Source of the DNA: Streptomyces flaveolus
GTDB taxonomy: Bacteria; Actinomycetota; Actinomycetes; Streptomycetales; Streptomycetaceae
NCBI RefSeq assembly: GCF_000716535.1
Contig: NZ_JNWV01000030.1
Coordinates: forward strand, 1 to 64,000
Length of the DNA: 64,000 nucleotides
Direction: 5' to 3'
Shown: piece after piece, positions 56,713-64,000 of the stretch
How positions within the stretch are numbered: the stretch's first letter is position 1
Layout of the letters: every line of letters starts with the position of its first letter
Notes under the pieces: generated by a model
Seen by the model: the letters and a program-made list of their open reading frames with translations, nothing else
What the model was told of the DNA's origin: nothing
Database searches by the model: none
Program-made: the position numbers and the translations under genes

Positions 56713-57171
56713 ATGGCGATCCAGGTCGGCGACAAGGCGCCCGACTTCGAGCTGAAGGACAACCACGGCCGGACCGTGAAGCTCTCGGACTTCCGCGGCC
56801 GGAAGAACGTGGTCCTGCTCTTCTACCCCTTCGCCTTCACCGGCGTGTGCACCGGCGAGCTGTGCGAGCTGCGCGACAACCTGCCCAGGTTCGAGGACCG
56901 CGACACCCAGCTGCTCGCCGTCTCCAACGACTCCATCCACACCCTGCGCGTCTTCGCCGAGCAGGAGGGCCTGGAATACCCCCTGCTGAGCGACTTCTGG
57001 CCGCACGGCAACGTCTCGCGCGCGTACGGCGTCTTCGACGAGGACAAGGGCTGCGCCGTCCGGGGCACCTTCGTCATCGACAAGGAGGGTGTCGTGCGGT
57101 GGACCGTGGTCAACGGCCTGCCGGACGCCCGCGACCTGAACGACTACGTGCAGGCGCTCGACGCTCTGTGA
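56713..57171 (+). CDS. AhpE-like peroxiredoxin
   Basis: A 152-residue thioredoxin-fold peroxidase. The peroxidatic residue is Cys46 in [15 protein letters not shown], with the conserved Thr43 and a later arginine ([12 protein letters not shown]). [18 protein letters not shown] closely matches Mycobacterium AhpE as I recall it. Unlike that one-cysteine enzyme, this protein has a second cysteine at residue 51, five positions on, plus one in KGCAVRG, so resolution may be internal. It reduces peroxides and peroxynitrite using mycothiol or thioredoxin-type donors. It is 138 nt upstream of the Ter genes. Confidence 0.92.
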   Translation: MAIQVGDKAPDFELKDNHGRTVKLSDFRGRKNVVLLFYPFAFTGVCTGELCELRDNLPRFEDRDTQLLAVSNDSIHTLRVFAEQEGLEYPLLSDFWPHGNVSRAYGVFDEDKGCAVRGTFVIDKEGVVRWTVVNGLPDARDLNDYVQALDAL

Positions 57172-57309
57172 GCGGACCGCGCACGACACCTGTGATTCTT
57201 CGGGTCCAGGGTCTGCGGGGCGCGGGAACCCGTCACTAGGATCGGCACGTTGATCCCATATCCGAAGCACGACGGGGCTCCCCGCCCCTGAACACCACAT
57301 GGAGGACCC

Positions 57310-57885
57310 GTGGGAGTCAGCCTCAGCAAGGGCGGCAACGTATCGCTGACGAAGGAGGCCCCGGGCCTGACCGCCGTCATCGTCGGCCTGGGGTGGGACG
57401 TGCGCACGACGACCGGCACGGACTTCGACCTCGACGCCAGCGCGCTGCTGCTGAACAACTCCGGCAAGGTCATCAGCGACCAGCACTTCGTCTTCTTCAA
57501 CAACCTCAAGAGCCCCGACGGCTCGGTCGAGCACACCGGTGACAACCTCACCGGTGAGGGCGAGGGCGACGACGAACAGATCAAGGTCAATCTGGCCGGT
57601 GTCCCGGCCGACGTCGACAAGATCGTGTTCCCGGTGTCGATCTACGACGCCGAGAACCGCCAGCAGTCCTTCGGCCAGGTCCGCAACGCCTTCATCCGCG
57701 TCGTGAACCAGGCCGGCGGACAGGAGATCGCCCGGTACGACCTCAGTGAGGACGCCTCCACCGAGACCGCCATGGTCTTCGGCGAGCTGTACCGGCACGG
57801 CGCGGAGTGGAAGTTCCGCGCCATCGGCCAGGGCTACGCGTCGGGCCTGCGTGGCATCGCGCAGGACTTCGGCGTCAACGTCTGA
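57310..57885 (+). CDS. terD: TerD-family tellurium/stress resistance protein 1
   Basis: A 191-residue protein from GTG 57310 with GGAGGA upstream. It is a full TerD domain: [19 protein letters not shown] at the N-terminus, the calcium-binding [11 protein letters not shown] near residues 41-51, and the acidic loop [16 protein letters not shown] near 77-92, then [29 protein letters not shown] and DFGVNV. TerD proteins bind Ca2+ and associate with TerC at the membrane. It is about 75-80 percent similar to the next gene by eye, so the pair is a tandem duplication. Confidence 0.95.
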   Translation: MGVSLSKGGNVSLTKEAPGLTAVIVGLGWDVRTTTGTDFDLDASALLLNNSGKVISDQHFVFFNNLKSPDGSVEHTGDNLTGEGEGDDEQIKVNLAGVPADVDKIVFPVSIYDAENRQQSFGQVRNAFIRVVNQAGGQEIARYDLSEDASTETAMVFGELYRHGAEWKFRAIGQGYASGLRGIAQDFGVNV

Positions 57886-57920
57886 CACGAAGGACGTGTG
57901 AGGCCCCACAGCCCGTGAGA

Positions 57921-57952
57921 CCGGCGCCGCTCCCGTTTAGGGGCGGCGCCGG
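57921..57952 (+). terminator. Hairpin between the two terD genes
   Basis: CCGGCGCCGC and GCGGCGCCGG pair over 10 bp, extended by CCC/GGG past a bulge. It lies 36 nt after the first terD stop and 47 nt before the second start. It could end part of the transcription or protect the upstream message. Confidence 0.65.
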
Positions 57953-57998
57953 ACGCGCAGGACAACCAGGGAAGCACCACCAGGGGAGGACCAGCATC

Positions 57999-58577
57999 AT
58001 GGGTGTCACGCTCGCCAAGGGAGGCAATGTCTCCCTCTCCAAGGCCGCACCGAACCTCACCAACGTCATGATCGGACTGGGCTGGGACGCGCGGTCCACC
58101 ACCGGCGCCCCCTTCGACCTGGACGCCAGCGCGCTGCTGTGCGGGGCCGGAAACCGGGTACTGGGTGACGAGTGGTTCGTCTTCTACAACCAGCTCACCA
58201 GCCCCGACGGCTCCGTGGAGCACACCGGTGACAATCTCACCGGTGAGGGCGAGGGCGACGACGAGTCGATCCTGGTGGACCTCGCCAAGGTGCCGCCGCA
58301 GTGCGAGAAGATCATCTTCCCCGTCTCCATCCACATGGCGGACGAGCGCGGGCAGACCTTCGGCCAGGTCTCCAACGCCTTCATCCGCGTCGTCAACCAG
58401 GCCGACGGCCAGGAACTGGCCCGCTACGACCTCAGCGAGGACGCCTCCACCGAGACCGCGATGATCTTCGGCGAGCTGTACCGCTACCAGGGCGAGTGGA
58501 AATTCCGTGCAGTGGGTCAGGGGTACGCGTCGGGGTTGCGCGGCATCGCTCTAGACTTCGGAGTCAACGTTTCGTAA
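57999..58577 (+). CDS. terD: TerD-family tellurium/stress resistance protein 2
   Basis: A 192-residue protein from ATG 57999, with GGGGAGGA 8 nt upstream. It repeats the features of its neighbour: [59 protein letters not shown] and LDFGVNVS. All acidic calcium ligands are kept. It carries two cysteines absent from the first copy (LLCGAG and PPQCEK). It is upstream of the TerC-like gene by 49 nt and probably cotranscribed. Confidence 0.95.
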   Translation: MGVTLAKGGNVSLSKAAPNLTNVMIGLGWDARSTTGAPFDLDASALLCGAGNRVLGDEWFVFYNQLTSPDGSVEHTGDNLTGEGEGDDESILVDLAKVPPQCEKIIFPVSIHMADERGQTFGQVSNAFIRVVNQADGQELARYDLSEDASTETAMIFGELYRYQGEWKFRAVGQGYASGLRGIALDFGVNVS

Positions 58578-58626
58578 AACTCGGTACGGCTCGGGGGAGA
58601 CCCGTACACACACGATGGGGTAGCCA

Positions 58627-59766
58627 GTGCTTCTGAAAACCTTCGGCTGGTCGTTCGCGGTCACCGCGCTCGGTCTGGTCGCGGCGGCGTTCTACGGGGG
58701 GTGGACCGCCTTCGGCATCGTGGCGATCCTGGCCGTCCTGGAGATCTCGCTGTCCTTCGACAACGCGGTGGTCAACGCCGGAATCCTGAAGAAGATGAAC
58801 GCCTTCTGGCAGAAGATCTTCCTCACGGTCGGCGTCCTCATCGCCGTCTTCGGCATGCGGCTGGTCTTCCCCGTCGTCATCGTCGCGATCAGCGCCAAGA
58901 TGGGTCCGATCGAGGCCGTCGACCTGGCGCTCAACAACAAGGACCGCTACCAGCAGCTGGTCACCGACGCCCACCCGGCGATCGCCGCGTTCGGTGGCAT
59001 GTTCCTGCTGATGATCTTCCTCGACTTCATCTTCGAGGACCGGGACATCCAGTGGCTGCGCTGGATCGAGCGGCCCCTGGCCAAGCTCGGCAAGGTCGAC
59101 ATGCTGTCGGTCTGCATCGCCCTCGTCGTCCTGCTGATCACGTCGTTCACCTTCGCCACCCACGCCCACCAGCACGGCGGCGCCCACGTGGACAAGGCGC
59201 AGACGGTCCTGATCGCCGGTATCGCCGGCCTGATCACCTACATGGTCGTCGGCGGCCTCTCGGGCTACTTCGAGGACAAGCTGGAGGAAGAGGAGGAGCG
59301 CGAGCACGAGGAGGAGGAAGAGGCCGCCCGCACCGGCAGGCAGAAACCCGCGATCGTGCTGGCCGGCCAGGCCGCGTTCTTCATGTTCCTCTACCTGGAG
59401 GTCCTGGACGCGTCCTTCTCCTTCGACGGCGTGATCGGCGCCTTCGCCATCACCAACGACATCGTCCTGATGGCCCTCGGCCTCGGCATCGGCGCCATGT
59501 ACGTCCGGTCGCTGACGGTCTACCTGGTCCGCCAGGGCACCCTCGACGACTACGTCTACCTGGAGCACGGCGCCCACTACGCCATCGGTGCCCTCGCGGT
59601 GATCCTCATGGTCACCATCCAGCACGAGATCAACGAGGTCATCACCGGCCTCGTCGGCGTCGTCCTGATCGCGGCGTCCTTCCTCTCCTCCGTCCGCCGC
59701 AACCGCGCCCTGGCCGCGGCGGGCGAGGGCAGCGACGAGAAGGCCGAAGTCTCCTCCGGGGTGTGA
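58627..59766 (+). CDS. terC: TerC-like DUF475 integral membrane protein
   Basis: A 379-residue polytopic protein from GTG 58627. It has the two inverted TerC/DUF475 signatures, ILAVLEISLSFDNAVVNAGIL near residues 34-54 and VLDASFSFDGVIGAFAITNDIV near 259-280, each with acidic residues inside a membrane helix that could bind metal. A strongly acidic cytoplasmic loop (EEEEEREHEEEEEA) lies between. TerC is the membrane anchor for TerD-family proteins. A strong terminator follows 29 nt after the stop. Confidence 0.92.
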   Translation: MLLKTFGWSFAVTALGLVAAAFYGGWTAFGIVAILAVLEISLSFDNAVVNAGILKKMNAFWQKIFLTVGVLIAVFGMRLVFPVVIVAISAKMGPIEAVDLALNNKDRYQQLVTDAHPAIAAFGGMFLLMIFLDFIFEDRDIQWLRWIERPLAKLGKVDMLSVCIALVVLLITSFTFATHAHQHGGAHVDKAQTVLIAGIAGLITYMVVGGLSGYFEDKLEEEEEREHEEEEEAARTGRQKPAIVLAGQAAFFMFLYLEVLDASFSFDGVIGAFAITNDIVLMALGLGIGAMYVRSLTVYLVRQGTLDDYVYLEHGAHYAIGALAVILMVTIQHEINEVITGLVGVVLIAASFLSSVRRNRALAAAGEGSDEKAEVSSGV

Positions 59767-59795
59767 CACCCCGGACGGTGAGGAACGCTCTGAGC

Positions 59796-59822
59796 GGGGC
59801 GGCCGACACGGTCGGCCGCCCC
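59796..59822 (+). terminator. Terminator after terC
   Basis: GGGGCGGCCGAC and GTCGGCCGCCCC form a perfect 12-bp stem closed by a 3-nt loop. It separates terC from the terA-like gene and would reduce expression of the latter from the upstream promoter. Confidence 0.85.
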
Positions 59823-59854
59823 GTCGGCGTCACAACAGGTACCTGGGGGCGGGA

Positions 59855-60592
59855 ATGGGTTTCTTCGACGGACTGCTGGGCGGGCGCGCCGCCGACTTCG
59901 ACTCGGGCAACGCGTCGAGCAACGCCATAGAGCTGACCAGGCGGCACCAGACGGTGTCCCTCACCAAGCAGGAAGCGGCCACCGGCCACTTGCGCGTCAA
60001 CCTCTCCTGGCGGATGCGGACCTCCGACTTCGACGGAGCCCAGCGCACCAGCCTGTTCCGGCACCCCTTCAAGGCCCTGAAGCCGCCGGAGGTCCTCGGC
60101 CACGGCCAGAGCATGGTCAACGTCGACCTGGACCTCGGCTGCCTGTACGAGCTGGCCGACGGCACGAAGGGGGTCGTACAGCCCCTCGGCGGCTATCTCG
60201 GCGACGTCAACGCACCGCCGTACATCAAGCTCAGCGGCGACGACCGGTTCGGCTCGGCGTCCGGCGAGACGATGTACGTCAACCTCGACCACCGCGACGC
60301 CCTCAAGCGACTGCTGGTCTTCGTCTACATCTACGACCAGACCCCCGCCTTCGACCGTACGCACGCCGTCGTGACCCTCTACCCCAGCAACGGCCCCCGC
60401 ATCGAGATAGGCCTGGACGAACGCCACCCCCAGGCGCGCTCCTGCGCCGTGGTCATGATCGAGAACATCAAGGGCGAACTGATCGTCCGCCGCGAGGTGA
60501 AGTTCGTCTACGGCTTCCAGGGCGAACTGGACCGCCTCTACGGCTGGGGTCTCCAGTGGGGCAGGGGCTTCAAGACGAAGGTGGACAGGTGA
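59855..60592 (+). CDS. terA: TerA-like tellurium resistance protein
   Basis: A 245-residue protein starting MGFFDGLLGGRAADFDSG at ATG 59855. The later part follows the TerA pattern: LRVNLSWRMRTSDFDG, MVNVDLDLGCLYELADGTKGVVQPLG, YIKLSGDDRFGSASGETMYVN, LLVFVYIYDQTPAFDRTHAVVTLYP and REVKFVYGFQGELDRLYGWGL. It is a divergent TerD-fold protein with its own DLDLG acidic site. It converges on the third TerD-like gene, 23 nt away. Confidence 0.88.
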   Translation: MGFFDGLLGGRAADFDSGNASSNAIELTRRHQTVSLTKQEAATGHLRVNLSWRMRTSDFDGAQRTSLFRHPFKALKPPEVLGHGQSMVNVDLDLGCLYELADGTKGVVQPLGGYLGDVNAPPYIKLSGDDRFGSASGETMYVNLDHRDALKRLLVFVYIYDQTPAFDRTHAVVTLYPSNGPRIEIGLDERHPQARSCAVVMIENIKGELIVRREVKFVYGFQGELDRLYGWGLQWGRGFKTKVDR

Positions 60593-60615
60593 CCACCGCC
60601 CGCTTCCGCGGGTGA

Positions 60616-61335
60616 CTACCGCCCGATGAACTGCGGCCCCTGCGGCGGCAGCCGGAAGTACGCGTCCGCCGCCACAGCCGCCGGCGCCGACATCGGCTGC
60701 GGATAGCCGTACGCGGGCGGCTGCGCCGGAACCGCTGCCGTCGGCTGCTCCGGAGGCAACGGCTGGGACGAGGCCGGCCCCTCCTCCATCTCGGACTCGT
60801 CCACCGAGATGCCGAAGTCCGTGGCGAGCCCCTTCAGCCCGTTCGAGTAGCCCTCACCCAGCGCCCGGAACTTCCAGCCCTCACCGCGCCGGTACAGCTC
60901 ACCGCAGATCAGCGCCGTCTCCGCGCCGGTCTCTGGCTTGATCTCGAACCGGGCCAGCGCCTCCCCGTCGGCGGCCGCCGCGTCGTACAGCAGGATGCAC
61001 AGCGCCGGCACCTGGTCGAAGGCGACCCCGTCCGCGGAGGCGACCAGCAGGATCCGGCCGACCCCCGGCTCCACCCCGGAGAGGTCGGTCTGGATCGTGT
61101 CCGTCAGCCCCTCGGCGATCCGCTTCTTGCCGAGCCGCCACACCTTCCCGGAGGGGTGCCGGGGCTGGTTGTAGAAGACGAAGTCCTCGTCGGAGCGCAC
61201 ACGGCCGTCCGGACCCAGCAGCAGCGCCGACGCATCCACGTCCGGGACCCCTTGCCCGGGCGTCCAGCGCAGCACGGCGCGCACCGTGGTGGCTTCCAGC
61301 GGGACGTTCGACCCTTTCAGCATCGCGTGCGTCAT
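60616..61335 (-). CDS. Degenerate TerD-family protein with Pro/Ala-rich tail
   Basis: A 239-residue protein. Residues 1-175 are a TerD domain ([79 protein letters not shown]). The acidic calcium loop found in the two neighbouring TerDs is replaced by a basic stretch ([14 protein letters not shown]), so calcium binding there is doubtful. The last 60 residues are Pro/Ala/Gln-rich ([20 protein letters not shown]), an unstructured tail. It is encoded opposite to terA and divergent from the HpcH-type gene. Confidence 0.88.
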   Translation of the reverse strand: MTHAMLKGSNVPLEATTVRAVLRWTPGQGVPDVDASALLLGPDGRVRSDEDFVFYNQPRHPSGKVWRLGKKRIAEGLTDTIQTDLSGVEPGVGRILLVASADGVAFDQVPALCILLYDAAAADGEALARFEIKPETGAETALICGELYRRGEGWKFRALGEGYSNGLKGLATDFGISVDESEMEEGPASSQPLPPEQPTAAVPAQPPAYGYPQPMSAPAAVAADAYFRLPPQGPQFIGR

Positions 61336-61511
61336 GCGGTCATCCTGCCCTCTCGGTCCTGGTCACGACAATGCGGGGGGCGGTGCCGCCGACATGGGCG
61401 AGTTACCGGAAATTCATGCCCACAGGGAACCCCGGACACGGATCCCTACGTACTATTACCGGCCACCCTTTACCGAACCCACAGGCTCGGCCCGCACCCT
61501 GAGGGAGTCCT

Positions 61512-62678
61512 ATGCGTCATTTCGGGCACATCGCCCCCGAGGTGCGGCAGCGCCTCTTCCACCAGGAGCCGTGCGCGTTCACCGCCGACTCCCCGGCCCG
61601 GCTGCTCTCCGCGGCCCTGGGCGCCACGCTGTACAGCCCGGCCACCCGGCCCCGGCTCGCCGACGACATCGTCAAACAGGCCGGCAACGGCGTGGTCTCG
61701 ATGGTGCTGTGCCTGGAGGACTCGATCGACGACGCGGACGTCGAGCCGGGCGAGGAGAACCTCGTGCGGCAGTTCGCCGACCTCGCCGCCCGGCCCGGCA
61801 CGGAGCCGCCCCTGCTGTTCATCCGGGTGCGCACCCCCGAGCAGATACCGGACCTGGTCCGCCGCCTCGGCCCCGCCGTGCGCCTGCTGTCCGGCTTCGT
61901 GCTGCCCAAGTTCACCGAGGAACGCGGCATCCCCTTCCTGGAGGCTTTGACCGCGGCCGAGAACAGCAGCGGCCGGCGGCTCTTCGCCATGCCCGTCCTG
62001 GAGTCCCCGGAGCTGCTCTACCGCGAGTCCCGGGTGGAGACCCTGGAGGGCATCTCCCGCGCGGTCGGCAAGTATCGGGACCGGGTGCTGGCCCTCCGCC
62101 TCGGCGTGACCGACTTCTGCTCCTCCTACGGCCTGCGCCGTGCCCCCGACATGACCGCCTACGACGTCCAGATCGTCGCCTCCGTGATCGCCGACGTCGT
62201 GAACATGCTCGGCCGCGCCGACGGCACCGGCTTCACCGTCACGGGCCCGGTCTGGGAGTACTTCCGCGTTTCCGAACGGATGTTCAAGCCGCAGCTGAGG
62301 CAGAGCCCCTTCCTGGAGGTGCAGGCCGTCTCACTCCGCGAGAAGCTGATCGAACACGCCATGGACGGACTGCTCCGGGAGATCTCCCTCGACCAGGCCA
62401 ACGGCCTGCTCGGCAAGACCTGCATCCACCCGTCCCACGTCCTGCCCGTGCACGCACTCTCCGTGGTCAGCCACGAGGAGTTCAGCGACGCGCAGGACAT
62501 CCTGCGGCCGGAACGCGGCGGCGGGGGTGTACTCCGGTCGGCCTACACGAACAAGATGAACGAAGTGAAACCGCACCGCGCGTGGGCCGAGCGGACCGTG
62601 TTGCGCGCCGAGGTGTTCGGCGTCGCCAACGAGGACGTCGGCTTCGTGGAACTGCTCGCCGCCGGCATACCCGGCTGA
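61512..62678 (+). CDS. HpcH/HpaI aldolase-citrate lyase family protein of the Ter biosynthetic module
   Basis: A 388-residue TIM-barrel enzyme from ATG 61512 with GGGAG upstream. Family motifs: the metal-binding glutamate/aspartate in VVSMVLCLEDSIDDADV near residue 74, arginine-containing LLFIRVRTPEQI, and LSGFVLPKFTEERGIPFLEAL. Such enzymes break or form C-C bonds next to a CoA or keto-acid carboxylate. In Ter gene neighbourhoods a member of this family is a standard partner of phosphoribosyltransferases and is thought to help make a nucleoside-like metabolite. The PRTase gene follows after 40 nt. Confidence 0.85.
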   Translation: MRHFGHIAPEVRQRLFHQEPCAFTADSPARLLSAALGATLYSPATRPRLADDIVKQAGNGVVSMVLCLEDSIDDADVEPGEENLVRQFADLAARPGTEPPLLFIRVRTPEQIPDLVRRLGPAVRLLSGFVLPKFTEERGIPFLEALTAAENSSGRRLFAMPVLESPELLYRESRVETLEGISRAVGKYRDRVLALRLGVTDFCSSYGLRRAPDMTAYDVQIVASVIADVVNMLGRADGTGFTVTGPVWEYFRVSERMFKPQLRQSPFLEVQAVSLREKLIEHAMDGLLREISLDQANGLLGKTCIHPSHVLPVHALSVVSHEEFSDAQDILRPERGGGGVLRSAYTNKMNEVKPHRAWAERTVLRAEVFGVANEDVGFVELLAAGIPG

Positions 62679-62718
62679 ACCCTCCTCCGCCTCCACCCGA
62701 CGCCTCTCCAAGGAACGA

Positions 62719-64000
62719 ATGAACAACGCAGTGAACGACGGGGTCTGGTCCGGCAGCTGGGTCGCCGAGCGACTCGGGGTCGGACTCGTGGGCGACGACG
62801 GCCTGCCGGCCCTGCTCGGGCTCGCGCTGCGGCGCAACCCCAAGCGGGCGCACCTGCTGGTCTCGAACGTCCTCGGCAAGCACGTGCCCCAGTCCCCGGC
62901 CGTGGTGTACGAGTACGGCTTCCGCCTGGGCCGACGGGTGGCCGCGCTGCTCGGCGAGGAGGGAGCGGGGGCCGTCGTCCTCGGCTATGCGGAGACCGCG
63001 ACGGGGCTGGGGCACGCGGTCGCCGACGGGCTGGGCGCGGTGCCGTACCTGCACTCCACGCGGCGGCCGGTACCCGGGGTCGCCCTGGCGGGCGGCTTCG
63101 AGGAGTCGCACTCGCACGCCACGTCGCATCTCCTGCTGCCGGAAGACCCTGCCCTGCTGGCCGGGGACGGGCCGCTGGTGCTGGTGGACGACGAGTTCTC
63201 CACCGGTAACACCGTGCTGAACACCATTCGTGACCTGCACGAGCGGTATCCGCGCGAGCGGTACGTGGTGGTCGCCCTGGTCGACATGCGGTCGGCTGAG
63301 GACTCCGCACGGTTGGAGCGGTTCGCGCGGGAGATCGGGGCCCGGGTCGACGTGATCGCCGCCGCGTCCGGGACCGTACGGCTGCCCGAGGGGGTGCTGG
63401 AGAGGGGGCAGCGGCTGGTCGCGGAATGTGAGTCCGCCGGGTGCGGGGCCGCCCGTGGCGGGGCGCCACAGCCAAGGCCCGTCACCAGGGTCGACCTGCA
63501 CTGGCCGCCCGGGCTCCCCGACGGCGGCCGGCACGGGTTCACCCCCGCCCACCGGGCCCGGCTCGAAGCGGCGCTCCCCTCCCTGGCCGGGCGAATACGC
63601 GAGGCACTGCCCGTCGGCGCCCGGCGCGTTCTGGTGCTCGGGTTCGAGGAGCTGATGTACGTCCCGCTGCGGCTCGCCCAGGAGGTGGAGCGGGGGACGG
63701 ACGCCGAGGTGCGGTTCTCCACCACCACCCGGTCGCCCGTGCTCGCGGTCGACGATCCCGGCTACGCCATCCGCAGCCGCCTGGTCTTCCCGGCCCACGA
63801 CGACCCGGCCGACGGGCCCGGCGAGCGGTACGCCTACAACGTGGCCGGTGCCGGCTTCGACGCCGTCGTCGCCGTGGTCGACTCCGTCGCCGACACCCCC
63901 GCCCTGCACGCGCCCGGCGGCCTGCTGGCCGCCCTGGCCGCGCACGTCCCGCACGTCCTGCTCGCGGTCGTACCCTCCTACGTCCCGCACGCTCCCGAAA
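62719..64000 (+). CDS. Phosphoribosyltransferase-domain protein of the Ter module, 3' end outside window
   Basis: An open frame from ATG 62719 (AAGGA 4 nt upstream) runs off the right edge with 427 complete codons. The PRPP-binding loop is GPLVLVDDEFSTGNTVLNTI near residues 153-172, with the two aspartates followed by a small-residue loop as in type I PRTases. The distal half (GARRVLVLGFEELMYVPLRLAQEVE, VRFSTTTRSPVLAVDDPGYAI) resembles the TRSP-type region that accompanies these PRTases in Ter operons. Transfer of a base-like compound to phosphoribose is the family activity; the real substrate is unknown. Confidence 0.87.
   Translation, partial: MNNAVNDGVWSGSWVAERLGVGLVGDDGLPALLGLALRRNPKRAHLLVSNVLGKHVPQSPAVVYEYGFRLGRRVAALLGEEGAGAVVLGYAETATGLGHAVADGLGAVPYLHSTRRPVPGVALAGGFEESHSHATSHLLLPEDPALLAGDGPLVLVDDEFSTGNTVLNTIRDLHERYPRERYVVVALVDMRSAEDSARLERFAREIGARVDVIAAASGTVRLPEGVLERGQRLVAECESAGCGAARGGAPQPRPVTRVDLHWPPGLPDGGRHGFTPAHRARLEAALPSLAGRIREALPVGARRVLVLGFEELMYVPLRLAQEVERGTDAEVRFSTTTRSPVLAVDDPGYAIRSRLVFPAHDDPADGPGERYAYNVAGAGFDAVVAVVDSVADTPALHAPGGLLAALAAHVPHVLLAVVPSYVPHAPE

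Overview
The window is high-GC, gene-dense DNA with GTG/TTG starts, frequent 4-8 bp start/stop overlaps and purine-rich ribosome binding sites. Gene content (fasR-fabD-fabH-acpP-fabF, aceE, matB, TerD paralogues, DUF3145, DUF3052, an SCO2400-like protein) points to a Streptomyces chromosome. From memory, the order matches the S. coelicolor core region around SCO2360-SCO2445 (fasR-fabDHPF is SCO2386-2390, matB is SCO2444). I see no prophage, insertion sequence, CRISPR array or rRNA/tRNA gene that I can support.

Region by region. 1-5.8 kb: a carboxyltransferase (cut by the left edge) translationally coupled to a MatB-type malonyl-CoA synthetase, an O-methyltransferase, a MerR-PP2C fusion divergent from an ATP-grasp protein, and a hypothetical. 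5.9-7.6 kb: an IclR regulator coupled to an SMP-30 lactonase. 7.8-11.1 kb: a three-gene cassette (FAD oxidoreductase, MAB_1171c-type 7TM protein, HExxH metallopeptidase-like protein). 11.1-16.6 kb: promoter plus remnant of a GH43 arabinanase, GH51 arabinofuranosidase, secreted GH35 beta-galactosidase, Rrf2 regulator. 16.6-20.5 kb: small secreted proteins, a hypothetical, and an aminotransferase with a long Pro/Ala tail. 20.6-29.0 kb: sugar uptake and oxidation genes (unknown TIM-barrel-like protein, ChvE-like lipoprotein, ATPase, permease, secreted GalM; then sugar-acid dehydratase and zinc dehydrogenase). 29-39 kb: assorted membrane, hydrolase and redox genes. 39-44 kb: essential type II fatty-acid synthesis operon and its activator. 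44-52.9 kb: regulators, hydrolases, MFS exporter with TetR repressor, potassium channel. 53-57 kb: aceE, DUF3052, AhpE-like peroxiredoxin. 57-64 kb: tellurium-resistance (Ter) module and the start of its HpcH/phosphoribosyltransferase biosynthetic arm, cut by the right edge.

How they fit together. The most informative signal is a shared motif, GTTCGAGATWTCG, at four separate promoters: the IclR-lactonase operon, the arabinanase/arabinofuranosidase promoter, the dehydratase-dehydrogenase operon and the ABC-transporter operon. At the three where I can place a promoter, it lies just downstream of the -10 box. I infer one IclR regulon in which polysaccharide side chains are cleaved outside, monosaccharide is imported by the ChvE-type system, anomerised by GalM, oxidised to a lactone, hydrolysed and dehydrated. 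Other regulator-operator pairs visible directly are two MerR promoters with 19-bp spacers, a TetR/MFS pair, a MarR/oxidoreductase pair and a palindrome between fasR and fabD.
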